Positions 16,016 through 25,164 are shown, counted from the first letter of the stretch. The stretch: DNA of 64,000 bases from Cupriavidus basilensis (GCF_008801925.2 NZ_CP062803.1:2356001-2420000); one strand, 5' to 3'. The notes: generated by a model not told the origin, from the letters alone. Program-made: numbers and translations.

Positions 16016-18880
16016 TCACGGACGCGCCGCCAGCTCTTTGCTGCCTACGCCACCGGCCGGCAATGGAAGGCATGGCAGGTCCAGCATCTCGTAGCCGCTG
16101 CGTTTGCCCTCTACGCGTGCGGGCAGCGTGTAGTCGATCACGCAGCGCTCTTCGGGCTTCTTGCCCCATTCGACGCGGATCGAGCCGCGGTCCTTCTCGG
16201 TGCGCACCACCAGCCGGCTGCCCTGGCCCACGGCGCCGATCGCCATGCCGCCTTCGGCATCGATGGCGGTGGCGGCGAAGGGCAGCAGTTCGCCATTGGG
16301 CATGCGGCTGTTGATGAGCACGGCGCGCGCCCTGCGGGTTTCGTAGGTGAGCATCACCACCGAGCCAGCGCGCGGCGCGACACTGCGCGAGGTCACCTTC
16401 AATTCGACGTCGTCGGGGATGCCCTTGGGATCGACATCGATGCTGTTCAACTGATAAGGGATCAGGCTGGGTACGACCGCGTAGCCGCGCCGGTCCACGC
16501 TGGCGCCGCCGTAGCCGACCCGGGCGCCCTGCGCATCCGCCGCATGGACCACGCCGATGGTCTCGCCAAGGGTCTGTGCCATGGATATGCCGCCCGGATG
16601 AACGACCAGGCCGCCCTGCGCGCTGGCCGATGCCTGCCGATAGCCTTGACCCTGGCCAATGCTGGCGCCCAGCGTGACGTCGGACAGGCGCCAGTTGATG
16701 CTGGCGTTGCCCGAGGCGGCATTGCGCCGGTCGTCATAGGTGCCGGAGAGCGAGTACGAGCCCTTGCCCTGCTGGTCGATGATCCCCGAAACGCCGGAAG
16801 ACACCTGCGTGCCGGCACTGTCGTCGTGCGTGACGAAGGCGTTCAGGACGGGAGCGCCGCGGGCGGACTTTCCCAGTGGAATCGACAGGTTGAGGCTGAC
16901 CAGCGTGCTGCTGCCGCTGCTCGCTCCCCCATACAAGGCCCCACCGCCCCCCGCGTTCTGCACGCGCTGCACGGACACGGAATAGGTGTTGCCGCGCCAC
17001 TGGTTGCTATAGCCCAGCGTGAAACTGAGCGCCTGGCCACGCTGGTTCCAGTACTGGAGCGAAGAGCCGTTGAGGTAGACATTGCCGCCGCTCGCGCCGA
17101 GCGTCTGGCTAATGTTGGCATCCACTCTGCTGCGCGTGCGCGCGAACGAATCGGCCGCCGCGCCGCGCTCGACGGCATCGTGCAGCATCAGCGCATCGCG
17201 CAGGCCAAGATAGCCACGCGTGGAATAGCGGTACGCCAGCAGCGAGAAACTGGTACCGCTGTTCGGCAAATTCTTGCTGTACGAAACACGGAAGCTGGAG
17301 CCACGCAGGCTATCGCCGTTTGGCACGGTGGCCCTGGCCCACGTGACGTCGGCGCCAAAGCCACCGACGCGCGTGTTGAGCGCCCCGCCCAGCAGCCCGG
17401 ACACATAGTTGCTGGCGAAGGCCACGCCGCCGTAGCCGGTGACCATATTGTTGAAGCCGTGTTGCAGTGTGCCCTGCATGACGTACTGTCCGCTGCCTTG
17501 CAAAGCGGGATCGCTAGCCCTGCCCGCGGTCACGCTGTAGCGCGTGACGCCGGGCCGCAACAGCTGCACGGTGGTGGCAAAGGGCACCAGGAAGGTACGC
17601 GCCTGCCCGTTGGCCTCTGTCACGGTCACCTGCAGGTCGCCGCCGTAGCTGGCAACCTGCAGGTCATTGATCTCGAACGGCCCCGGCGCCACGGTGGTCT
17701 CGTAGACCAGGAAACCGCGCTGGTGGACCGAGACCCGGGCGTTCGAGCCGGCGGTACCGCGCACCACAGGTGCGTAGTAGCGCTGCGTCTCGGGCAGCAT
17801 GCGGTCGTCGCTGAAGATCTGCGCGCCGCGGAAAGACACCGAATCGAACAGCTCGCCGCTGGTCGAGCTCTCGCCGACCAGCAATTGCGAGCGCAGCTCG
17901 GGCAGATCGGTCTGGCCATAGATATAGCCACGCTGATAGCGCGTGCCAGTCGGCGCCGACCAGGTAACCGAGCCGTTGTGGCGCAATCGCAGCGGCCCGA
18001 GGTTTGCCCCCAGGTTCAGCCCCGCGTAGGCCTGGGTGGTGTTGCGTCCCTGGCTCTGCGTGGTGAAGACATTGGTGTTGTAGTTGAGCAGCAGCGCCGG
18101 AACGCCACTGTCCCAACGCTGCGGATCGACATAGTTCTTCGATGTGGTCAGCCGCAGATAGTATTGCGGCACGGAAAGATAGATCGCCTGCTCCGCCTGG
18201 TCGAACTTGAGTTCGGCGCCGGGAACATAGTTGCCGATGTCGGCACAGACCGGGCCTTCCGGCATCGGGTTGGGCGGCCGCACGGGATCCTGGCCGCGCG
18301 CGCTCTTGTTCAGATCGACACCTGCACGGGTGAGCAGATCGCGGTCGTAGCATGCCTGCGCGCTTTCCCGGCCCGCAACCTGCCGGAACTCGATATCCTC
18401 GGTGCCGCGCCATTGGCCATTGACATGCAGTTCGACGCGGTACTTGCCCGGTGCGACGATATCCAGCCGCTCGAAACGGCTGGTATCGATCGTGATGCCC
18501 TCGGCGCCCTGTGCCAGCATGTAGGAGTCGAATATCACCCGTTTTTCGTCCAGGGCGGACAACAGCCGCGGCTCGGGCGCGGGCCCGTTTTCATCGCTGC
18601 CGGCACTTCGCGTGCGCTCCGTGTCGCCGTCCTGCGCCTCATTGCTTTTCTGCGCCAGCGTTTCGCCAATCTGCGCCCCGAGATCCATGGGCTGACGCGT
18701 CCCCGCGCCCTGCCCACCCACAACGGTCGCCGCCGCCCAGGCGGTAGGCGACATCGCGATCGCCGCCACGGCGCCGATCAGGCGAGGCGCAAGGCGCCCC
18801 GGCCTGGAGGTCGGCAGCGCAGCCACGCTGCCGGCGCGAGCCGGGCCAGCGGGTTGAACAAGGCGAACTGAGGATTGCAT
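16016..18880 (-). CDS. Fimbrial outer-membrane usher, FimD/PapC family
   Basis: A 954-residue usher with a signal peptide (IGAVAAIAMSPTAWA), an N-terminal domain, a 24-strand-type barrel with the plug segment (QRGFLVYETTVAPGPFEINDL), and C-terminal domains containing GYAVVPSLIPYQLNSIDVDPKGIP. Conserved blocks such as SKNYVDPQRWDSGVPALLLNYN are present. The size is slightly above the usual 800-900 residues because of a longer N-terminal linker rich in charged residues (about 75-105). The ATG at 18880 is preferred over a TTG at 18928. It accepts chaperone-bound pilins made by the neighbouring genes. Confidence 0.95.
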   Translation of the reverse strand: MQSSVRLVQPAGPARAGSVAALPTSRPGRLAPRLIGAVAAIAMSPTAWAAATVVGGQGAGTRQPMDLGAQIGETLAQKSNEAQDGDTERTRSAGSDENGPAPEPRLLSALDEKRVIFDSYMLAQGAEGITIDTSRFERLDIVAPGKYRVELHVNGQWRGTEDIEFRQVAGRESAQACYDRDLLTRAGVDLNKSARGQDPVRPPNPMPEGPVCADIGNYVPGAELKFDQAEQAIYLSVPQYYLRLTTSKNYVDPQRWDSGVPALLLNYNTNVFTTQSQGRNTTQAYAGLNLGANLGPLRLRHNGSVTWSAPTGTRYQRGYIYGQTDLPELRSQLLVGESSTSGELFDSVSFRGAQIFSDDRMLPETQRYYAPVVRGTAGSNARVSVHQRGFLVYETTVAPGPFEINDLQVASYGGDLQVTVTEANGQARTFLVPFATTVQLLRPGVTRYSVTAGRASDPALQGSGQYVMQGTLQHGFNNMVTGYGGVAFASNYVSGLLGGALNTRVGGFGADVTWARATVPNGDSLRGSSFRVSYSKNLPNSGTSFSLLAYRYSTRGYLGLRDALMLHDAVERGAAADSFARTRSRVDANISQTLGASGGNVYLNGSSLQYWNQRGQALSFTLGYSNQWRGNTYSVSVQRVQNAGGGGALYGGASSGSSTLVSLNLSIPLGKSARGAPVLNAFVTHDDSAGTQVSSGVSGIIDQQGKGSYSLSGTYDDRRNAASGNASINWRLSDVTLGASIGQGQGYRQASASAQGGLVVHPGGISMAQTLGETIGVVHAADAQGARVGYGGASVDRRGYAVVPSLIPYQLNSIDVDPKGIPDDVELKVTSRSVAPRAGSVVMLTYETRRARAVLINSRMPNGELLPFAATAIDAEGGMAIGAVGQGSRLVVRTEKDRGSIRVEWGKKPEERCVIDYTLPARVEGKRSGYEMLDLPCLPLPAGGVGSKELAARP

Positions 18881-18968
18881 AGACCGACGAATTTGTCCTA
18901 TCTGCGGAAGCTGGAGGCCGCTGTACAACGGACACAGTGAAAGGAATCGGGACAGGCGTGCTTAGCGG

Positions 18969-19733
18969 CTAATTTGCCAATGCCTTCTCTTCCGTGTACC
19001 GGCCACCGTAGTCATTGATGACTTCGTATCGGACCAGGGCACCGGGGTGATTTCCGGGCTTTGCTTCGGGCAGCACAAAGGTCTCCTTGCTGAGCGGGGC
19101 CACCATGCCACCACCCGCGGAGACAAACCTGCCCTCCAGCCTGGCGTCGACCCGGCCGAAGGAAACGTGGTAGGGCGTAGGGTTGCTGACCTCAACGGCA
19201 AGCTGCTTCGCCGTCTTTCCACCCGGCACCTGGCGATCCACGGTGACCAGCTTCCAGGCAAGCTTGCCGGGAGCGGCATCGACGTCCGTCAGTTGCACGG
19301 GCCGGAAGAAGACCTTGATGCGGCTGCGGAAGGCGAACAGGAGCGCATTCTCGGCGTCCTCCTTCTTCGAGGGCACCTCCAGCACATTGAGCCAGAACAC
19401 CGTCTCGCGGTCGGCCGGCAGTGGTTCCTGCGTATAGACGATGCGCAGCACCGCGCCCTTGCTCGGCTCTACCCGGCCGACCGCCGGCGCGAGCATGAAG
19501 GGAACGCGGACTTTCTCGGGCGGCATGTCCGCCTGGCCATCGTCCAGCCAGTTCTGCACGAGAACGGGCTCGCTGCCGATGTTGTTCAGCCTTACGGTAA
19601 CTTCCCGTGCATCGGACGGGAACACCAGCCGCGTACCCTGTATGACAATGGAAGCCTGCGCCACGTTGGCGCAGGCGGCGAGCGCCACGACACCGGCGGC
19701 AAGAAGTGAAGAGATGCGAGCGACCGACGTCAT
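18969..19733 (-). CDS. Periplasmic fimbrial chaperone, PapD-like (first copy)
   Basis: A 254-residue protein with a signal peptide (LLAAGVVALAACANVAQA) and the two-domain chaperone fold: GTRLVFPSDAREVTVRLNN, LVQNWLDDGQAD, FWLNVLEVPSKKEDAENALLFAFRSRIKVFFRP and SNPTPYHVSFGRVDA. The LNVLEVP strand and the Arg/Lys anchor residues that clamp the pilin C-terminus are conserved. It lies between pilin and usher in the classic order, so it should fold and deliver the major pilin. Confidence 0.93.
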   Translation of the reverse strand: MTSVARISSLLAAGVVALAACANVAQASIVIQGTRLVFPSDAREVTVRLNNIGSEPVLVQNWLDDGQADMPPEKVRVPFMLAPAVGRVEPSKGAVLRIVYTQEPLPADRETVFWLNVLEVPSKKEDAENALLFAFRSRIKVFFRPVQLTDVDAAPGKLAWKLVTVDRQVPGGKTAKQLAVEVSNPTPYHVSFGRVDARLEGRFVSAGGGMVAPLSKETFVLPEAKPGNHPGALVRYEVINDYGGRYTEEKALAN

Positions 19734-19763
19734 GGCATTCCTGGCTATGAAACCTGGCTCGAT

Positions 19764-20351
19764 TTAGTAGTAGGCCATCGTGTAGCGGATGAACGAGTTA
19801 CCCGCACCCGCCGTGACGGCGGCAGCGGTCTGGACATAGGCCGCGCTATAGGTCAGCGTTGCGGTGTTGTCCGTGATCGTGGCCACCTGCGGGTTCGTCT
19901 GAGCCAGGTGCAGCGGGATCTTGCCGGTGGCCTTGTTGCCGTTGTCGCTGATCTCGATCTGCACGCCCTTCGCCGCAGCGGTGCCCTGCAGGATCAGGTT
20001 GCCGGTGGCAGGATCGATGTTGGCGGAGCCCGTATCAAACGAGATAGAGGCCTTCGTTTTATCCTTGCAGGCCGTGCCGCCGCCCAGTACCAGGCTGAAC
20101 GGTACAGCGGGAGATTTAACGCCAACGCCCGTGAAGATGATGGGATCCACGCGACCCAGATCCACGGTGGTGCGGTTGTTGGGCCCGGCCGGCTTGCCGT
20201 TGATGGTGCAGGTGACGTCCGTGATGGAGCCGGTGAAGTCCAGATGGCCGTCGAACGCATGCGACAACGAGGGAGCCATGGCGGCCATGACCACACAGCC
20301 GGCTGCGAGAGAACCGAGAATGGTACGTTTCCCGAGAATAGTACGCTTCAT
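19764..20351 (-). CDS. Major fimbrial subunit, FimA/type 1-like pilin
   Basis: A 195-residue protein with a signal peptide ending at about residue 32 (SLSHA), a Cys pair (Cys48 and Cys95) and a C-terminal strand RYTMAYY with penultimate Tyr, the motif chaperones bind. The ATG at 20351 has AAGGA about seven bases upstream. The signal peptide begins with a duplicated KRTILG unit caused by an 18-nt near-tandem repeat. As the first gene of the minus-strand locus it should be the most strongly expressed structural subunit. Confidence 0.92.
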   Translation of the reverse strand: MKRTILGKRTILGSLAAGCVVMAAMAPSLSHAFDGHLDFTGSITDVTCTINGKPAGPNNRTTVDLGRVDPIIFTGVGVKSPAVPFSLVLGGGTACKDKTKASISFDTGSANIDPATGNLILQGTAAAKGVQIEISDNGNKATGKIPLHLAQTNPQVATITDNTATLTYSAAYVQTAAAVTAGAGNSFIRYTMAYY

Positions 20352-20954
20352 GTGATTTCCTTCTTCCGTTGGTAATTGGGGCAATAAATCAAACTATTTG
20401 ATGCACCCCGGATTAAATGCAGGTCCACATGGGACCGATGCACCGGCTTCCGAATCAAACCGCACCCTGCCTGACGCATTCCACGCCAGAGGCAGTCACG
20501 GAAAGATACGCAATGGCACTGAGGCCACTCGACGGTGACCAAATCATAGATCTCGTGAAATAAAATAAACCCAAGAAAATTCTTGTTTTTATGAAAAACA
20601 ATTAAATCAATACCTGGACACTTCAGGCCCTATCGTCGTAGGAAAGTCGAAGCCCCGCCTCGACAGCATGCGGCCGGTCACTAATGGAATCTGGGCGCAG
20701 TGGGCTGTGAGCATGCGCGGACTCGCCTTCACGCTCGTATTTTTGGTGCGAATGGACAGCGAGCCAGGGCGCGCGGGTGGACGAAGAATCCGAGGGGCTG
20801 GATCTCAGCGATCCAAGGCGGGATCGACGTGCAAAGGCGCTGCGCAAACGGCTTGCGGCCAGGCCGACGGCAAGCATTCGGGGCGCGTGTGATGGATGCG
20901 TGGAGACCACCCATCACTACCTATCGATTTCCCGCCGACGAGGAGATCGAGTGA
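20352..20954. promoter_or_regulatory. Leader and promoter region of the fimbrial locus
   Basis: About 600 bp without a convincing gene. An AT-rich segment at about 20540-20620 (AAATAAAATAAACCC, then AGAAAATTCTTGTTTTTATG) contrasts with the surroundings and is the likely promoter and regulator-binding region. A plus-strand ORF ending at 20954, directly before the terminator hairpin, has a plausible C-terminus (RFPADEEIE) but no ribosome-binding site. Confidence 0.4.
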
Positions 20955-21015
20955 GTGCGCCCTGCCGGGCGCACCATAAAAAAAACCGCAGCACCAGGCT
21001 GCGGTTTCTTTTTTT
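20955..21015. terminator. Bidirectional terminator between malate synthase and the fimbrial leader
   Basis: A perfect 8-bp GTGCGCCC/GGGCGCAC hairpin (20955-20974) lies beside a second hairpin, AAACCGCAGC-ACCAG-GCTGCGGTTT (20983-21007). The second is flanked by a run of A on the left and T7 on the right (21009-21015). The second hairpin can terminate in both directions and ends the malate synthase transcript on the minus strand. Confidence 0.8.
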
Positions 21016-21058
21016 GCACCGGGGCAAAAGCTCCGGCCAGGCAAGTGCTACCGCCCGA

Positions 21059-22645
21059 TCAGATCTCTTCGTACAGCGGCAACGTCAGGAACTCGGCAAA
21101 GTCCTCCGACGTGGACATCTGCTCGAAGATCTCGCCGGCGCGGTCATACGTCGTGGTGTCGCCACCGACGAAAGCCTTGACCTTGGCCAGCTCTTCCGGG
21201 ATCAGCGCGCGCACCATCTCGGCGGTTACCTTGCGGCCGTCTTCCAGCTTGCCCTTGGGCGAGCGGATCCACTGCCACACTTGCGAGCGCGAGATTTCGG
21301 CGGTGGCGGCGTCTTCCATCAGGTTGTGGATGGGCACGCAGCCGTTGCCGGCCAGCCAGGAGCCGAGGTAGTGGATGCCGACGTTGATGTTCATGCGCAG
21401 GCCGGCTTCGGTGATCGGGGTTTCCGGCTGGAAGTCCAGCAGGTCCTTGGCCACCACGTTGACGTCGTCGCGCTGCTTGTCGAACTGGTTGGGCTTGTCG
21501 CCCAGCACTGCCACGAATTCCTTCATGGCCGGCTCGACCAGGCCCGGGTGCGCCACCCAGCCGCCGTCGTAGCCGTCGGTGGCGTCGCGCTTCTTGTCAT
21601 TGATGATGCCTTGCATGGCGATGGCGTTCTTCTCCGGATCGTTCTTGATCGGGATCAGTGCGCTCATGCCGCCAATGGCGGGCGCGCCGCGCTTGTGGCA
21701 GGTCTTGAGCAGCAGCAGCGCGTACGAGCGCATGAACGGCGCGGTCATGGTGACCTTGGCGCGGTCGGCCAGGCAGAAGTTCTTGTCGACCTTGAACTTC
21801 TTGATGCACGAGAAAATGTAGTCCCAGCGGCCAGCGTTCAGGCCGGCGCTGTGCTCGCGCAGCTCATACAGGATTTCGTCCATCTCGAAGGCGGCCAGGA
21901 TCGTTTCGATCAGCACGGTTGCCTTGACGGTGCCTTGCGGCAGGCCGATTTCGTTCTGGGCCATGACGAAGACGTCGTTCCACAGGCGCGCTTCGAGGTG
22001 GCTTTCCATCTTCGGCAGGTAGAAGAAGGGGCCGGCGCCGCGTGCGATCTGTTCCTTGGCGTTATGGAACAGGAACAGCGCGAAGTCGAAGATGCCGCCG
22101 GAGACGCGCTGGCCGTCGATGGTGACGTGCTTCTCGTCCAGGTGCCAGCCGCGCGGGCGCACTTGCAGCGTGGCGATCTTGTCGTTCAGCTTGTAGTGCT
22201 TGCCGTTGGAATCCAGCGTGAGGGTGCGGCGCACGGCGGCCTTGAGGTTGACCTGGCCCTGCAACTGGTTGTGCCAGTTGGGGGTGTTGGAGTCCTCGAA
22301 GTCGGTCATGTAGCTGTCCGCGCCGGAGTTGAACGCGTTGATGACCATCTTGGCTTCGACCGGGCCGGTGATTTCCACGCGGCGGCAATGCAGTGCCGGC
22401 GGCACCGGCGCGACCTTCCAGTCGCCTTCGCGCACGCTCTTGGTCTGCGCAAGGAAGTCGGGCAGTTCGCCGGCGTCCAGGCGCTTGGTGCGCTCGACGC
22501 GGGCTGCCAGCAGTTCCTGGCGGCGCGGCTCGAAGGCGCGGTGCAGTTTGTCCACCAGGGCCAGGGCCGCCGGCGTGAGGATGTCTTCGTAGGCCGGCAG
22601 GATTTCGCCGGTAATCTTCATGCCCGCAGGCAGCGTGATGGCCAT
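21059..22645 (-). CDS. aceB: Malate synthase A
   Basis: A 528-residue enzyme condensing glyoxylate and acetyl-CoA to malate, the second step of the glyoxylate shunt. Family blocks are clear: FNSGADSYMTDFEDSNTPNW, the LIETILAAFEMDEILYEL Glu region, GLNAGRWDYIFS with the catalytic Arg, and GIHYLGSWLAGNG near the C-terminus. The length is normal for isoform A. The ATG at 22645 has AGGAG upstream. Isocitrate lyase lies about 4 kb away on the same strand but in a separate unit. Confidence 0.97.
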   Translation of the reverse strand: MAITLPAGMKITGEILPAYEDILTPAALALVDKLHRAFEPRRQELLAARVERTKRLDAGELPDFLAQTKSVREGDWKVAPVPPALHCRRVEITGPVEAKMVINAFNSGADSYMTDFEDSNTPNWHNQLQGQVNLKAAVRRTLTLDSNGKHYKLNDKIATLQVRPRGWHLDEKHVTIDGQRVSGGIFDFALFLFHNAKEQIARGAGPFFYLPKMESHLEARLWNDVFVMAQNEIGLPQGTVKATVLIETILAAFEMDEILYELREHSAGLNAGRWDYIFSCIKKFKVDKNFCLADRAKVTMTAPFMRSYALLLLKTCHKRGAPAIGGMSALIPIKNDPEKNAIAMQGIINDKKRDATDGYDGGWVAHPGLVEPAMKEFVAVLGDKPNQFDKQRDDVNVVAKDLLDFQPETPITEAGLRMNINVGIHYLGSWLAGNGCVPIHNLMEDAATAEISRSQVWQWIRSPKGKLEDGRKVTAEMVRALIPEELAKVKAFVGGDTTTYDRAGEIFEQMSTSEDFAEFLTLPLYEEI

Positions 22646-22688
22646 CAGTGTTCTCCTGTGATCGATGGTTGATTAAAAGTGCCCGCCG

Positions 22689-23390
22689 TCAAACCGCCGC
22701 ACCTTGGGTGCGGACGAATTCGAGCAGGTCATTCATGTCGTGCCCGGTGCCGGAAGGGCTCACATCGAGCCGCTCCGCCGGATGACCGGCACGATTGATC
22801 CAGAACGTGGTGTAGCCGTACCAGGTGGCGCCGCAAGCGTCCCAGCCATTGGACGAGACGAAGAGGATCTCCCCTGCCGGCACGCCAAACGCCTTGGGGC
22901 CCAGCGCGTAGGCCTCGGGCGCGGTCTTGTACATGCGCACCGCGTCGACCGACAGCACGTGGTCGAACAGCCCGTGCATGCCAGCACTCTTGACCGAGAT
23001 ATCCAGCATCTGCGGATTGCCGTTGGAAAGAATGCCCAGCGGCAGCCCGGCTGAGCGCAGGCGCTTGAGCGCGCCGAGGTTTTCCGGGAAGGCCGACAAG
23101 CACGCGTACTCCTTGAGCAGTTGCGCCTCCAGGGCCGGGTCCAGCACCAGTTGCAGGCGCTCGGCCGCATAGCGCAGCGCATCCACCGTCAGCGCCCAGA
23201 ACGGCTTGTAGTAGGCGCCGTCGGGCGCGGCCATCGAGCGGATGCGGGTGTAGTCGATCTGACGCTCGCGCCACAGCAGCGCCAGCGCCTCGCCCTTGCC
23301 CGGAAACAATTGCTCCGCGCGCGCGGTGACGGAATACACGTCGAACAGCGTGCCATAGGCATCGAAGACGACGGCGCGGATCTTTTGCAT
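22689..23390 (-). CDS. Haloacid dehalogenase, type II (HAD superfamily)
   Basis: A 233-residue HAD hydrolase. All residues known for L-2-haloacid dehalogenases appear: nucleophile Asp10 in FDAYGTLFD, Arg in WRERQIDYT, Ser-Asn in ILSNGN, Lys in MYKTAPEAY and the SSNGWDACGA block. It would hydrolyse short L-2-halocarboxylates to D-2-hydroxy acids; the physiological substrate is unknown. The ATG at 23390 is preferred because it starts directly before the HAD motif. It lies 43 bp upstream of aceB on the same strand, so the two may be co-transcribed, linking a two-carbon hydroxy acid product to glyoxylate metabolism. Confidence 0.88.
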   Translation of the reverse strand: MQKIRAVVFDAYGTLFDVYSVTARAEQLFPGKGEALALLWRERQIDYTRIRSMAAPDGAYYKPFWALTVDALRYAAERLQLVLDPALEAQLLKEYACLSAFPENLGALKRLRSAGLPLGILSNGNPQMLDISVKSAGMHGLFDHVLSVDAVRMYKTAPEAYALGPKAFGVPAGEILFVSSNGWDACGATWYGYTTFWINRAGHPAERLDVSPSGTGHDMNDLLEFVRTQGAAV

Positions 23391-23652
23391 GAGCTGGAGC
23401 GGTTCCTTTGGACAAACCCGACAATCCCGGCATACCCGGCAGGCCGGCGCCACTGCGTGGGCCTGTACACCAATGAATGCATAGCATTGTAGGGAGACGT
23501 TGCAGTGCGGCAAAGTCGGTCGGGGTCACTTGATCTTTTACTTTTACACCACTAATCTTCGCTAACGGTGTAAAGATAAGGCACCAAATCCACCCCATTG
23601 CCTCACCCGCCCCTTGCTTTGGGCGGCATGAGGCACAAAACTGGCGAGCTTC
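23391..23652. promoter_or_regulatory. Divergent promoter region, dehalogenase / LysR regulator
   Basis: A 262-bp gap between divergent genes, the usual place for a LysR-type binding site. The part at about 23528-23590 is lower in GC (CTTTTACTTTTACACCACTAATC), consistent with promoters. Confidence 0.45.
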
Positions 23653-24606
23653 GTGGATCATTTCAAACAATTGGAGACGTTCGTCTCGGTAGCCGCGCGG
23701 GGCAGCCTTTCGGCGGCCGCGGCGGCTGAAGGCGTGGCGCCGGCCATCATCGGCCGGCGCATCGATGCGCTGGAGGAACGGCTGGGCGTCAAGCTGCTGC
23801 TGCGCACCACGCGCAAGATCAGCCTGACCTTCGAAGGCTCGGCCTTCCTGGAAGACTGCCAGCGCATCCTCAACGACCTGCACAACGCCGAGGCCAGCGT
23901 CTCGGCAGGCGGCGTCAAGGCCAGCGGCCATCTGCGCGTGACCGCGCCGGCGGGCTACGGGCGCAAGCACGTGGCGCCGCTGGTGCCGTTGTTCATCGAA
24001 TCGCACCCGGATGTGACCATCACGCTGGACCTGTCGGACCGCGTGGTGGATCTCGTCAACGAGGGCTTCGACTGCGCCATCCGCCTGGGCGACCTGCCCG
24101 ACTCCAGCCTGGTGTCGATCCGCCTGGCGGAGAACCGGCGCGTGGTGGTGGCGTCCCCCGACTATCTGGCGCGCCATGGCGTGCCCGCCCTGCCCGAGGA
24201 TCTCACCCGTCACAACTGCCTGGCCTTCGGCGCCAGCGCCAACGTGCAGCGCGGCTGGGCCTTCCAGCAGGAAGGCCGCGCGGTCACGGTCAAGGTGGGC
24301 GGCACCATGGAATGCACCGATGGCGCGGTGCTGCACGCGTGGTGCCTGCATGGCCACGGGCTGGCATGGCGCTCCTGGTGGGAAGTCGGGCAGGAAATCG
24401 CTAGCGGCCGGCTGGTCACGGTGCTCGACGAGTTCCAGGCGCCACCCATCGGCATCCACGCTGTCTTTCCGCAGCGCAAACACCTGCCGCTGCGGGTACG
24501 GCTGTTCATCGACCACCTGAAGAACACCTATGGGAACCCGGCCTACTGGCGCCGCGCGGAACAGGCATCCGCCGCCGGCAAGCCGCAACTGGCGGTCAAT
24601 TCCTAG
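23653..24606 (+). CDS. LysR-family transcriptional regulator
   Basis: A 317-residue regulator with N-terminal winged helix (FKQLETFVSVAARGSLSAAAAAEGVAP, RRIDALEERLGVKLLLRTTR) and a C-terminal ligand-binding domain of the CrgA-like type (SGHLRVTAPAGYGRKHVAPL). The GTG start gives VDHFKQLE, typical for this subgroup. It is transcribed divergently from the dehalogenase and aceB, which are its likely targets. Confidence 0.9.
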   Translation: MDHFKQLETFVSVAARGSLSAAAAAEGVAPAIIGRRIDALEERLGVKLLLRTTRKISLTFEGSAFLEDCQRILNDLHNAEASVSAGGVKASGHLRVTAPAGYGRKHVAPLVPLFIESHPDVTITLDLSDRVVDLVNEGFDCAIRLGDLPDSSLVSIRLAENRRVVVASPDYLARHGVPALPEDLTRHNCLAFGASANVQRGWAFQQEGRAVTVKVGGTMECTDGAVLHAWCLHGHGLAWRSWWEVGQEIASGRLVTVLDEFQAPPIGIHAVFPQRKHLPLRVRLFIDHLKNTYGNPAYWRRAEQASAAGKPQLAVNS

Positions 24607-24729
24607 TTCGATTTGATTTAGGGCAATGCCGCATGCGCCACCCCTGCCTACAATGAAAGCTGACAGGTGCCGTGCGGCCTGCTTCCGTCCATAGGTAAAT
24701 CCGGTCCATTCGCCCCAAAGGAGTCCAGC

Positions 24730-25164
24730 ATGTTCAAGCACATCCTGCTACCCACCGACGGTTCGGAACTGTCCAAGAAGGCCATCGACGGCGCGCTGGA
24801 GCTGGCCAAGACAATTAACGCGCGGGTCACCGCCTATGTCTGCCTGGAGGAGTATCCCTACACGCCGTTCAGCGAGATCGTGGTGGAGGCGCCACAGGCC
24901 TTCAGGGACCGCATCGAAAGCCAGGCCAAGCTATACCTGAAGGAAGTGGAAACCGCCGCCCGGGCCGACGGCATCAGCTTTGACGCCGACATGTCCACCT
25001 TTGCGGTGCCCTACCTGGGCATCATCGACGCGGCCGAGCGCCATGGCTGCGACGTGATCTTCATGGCCTCGCACGGCAGGCGCGGCTTGTCGGGCTTGCT
25101 GCTGGGCAGCGAAACCCAGAAGGTGCTGACGCACACCGACATCCCTGTGATCGTGTATCGCTGA
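24730..25164 (+). CDS. Universal stress protein, UspA family
   Basis: A 144-residue single-domain Usp. It starts FKHILLPTDGSELSKKA and has the nucleotide-binding loop SHGRRGLSGLLLGS (SHG-9x-GS), ending TDIPVIVYR. The first Gly of the classic ATP motif is Ala. AAAGGAG lies just upstream of the ATG at 24730. It is a single-gene unit closed by the terminator at 25212-25251. Confidence 0.93.
   Translation: MFKHILLPTDGSELSKKAIDGALELAKTINARVTAYVCLEEYPYTPFSEIVVEAPQAFRDRIESQAKLYLKEVETAARADGISFDADMSTFAVPYLGIIDAAERHGCDVIFMASHGRRGLSGLLLGSETQKVLTHTDIPVIVYR

Noticed and set aside
13311..16094. 927-codon plus-strand ORF across tpsB and the second chaperone
   Set aside because: An antisense shadow produced by GC-rich codon bias; the composition is Gln/Arg/Ala-rich without domains, and two well-supported genes lie opposite.
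16544..18871. 775-codon plus-strand ORF opposite the usher
   Set aside because: Antisense shadow; no family features.
20700..20954. Short plus-strand ORF ending immediately before the bidirectional terminator
   Set aside because: The C-terminus looks protein-like, but there is no ribosome-binding site and overlapping frames are equally open; kept only as a possible remnant.
20777..22672. Plus-strand ORF opposite malate synthase
   Set aside because: Shadow of aceB with low-complexity His/Val-rich translation.
22729..24741. 670-codon minus-strand ORF across the LysR and dehalogenase genes
   Set aside because: It runs antisense to the LysR gene and in a different frame from the dehalogenase; no domain is visible.
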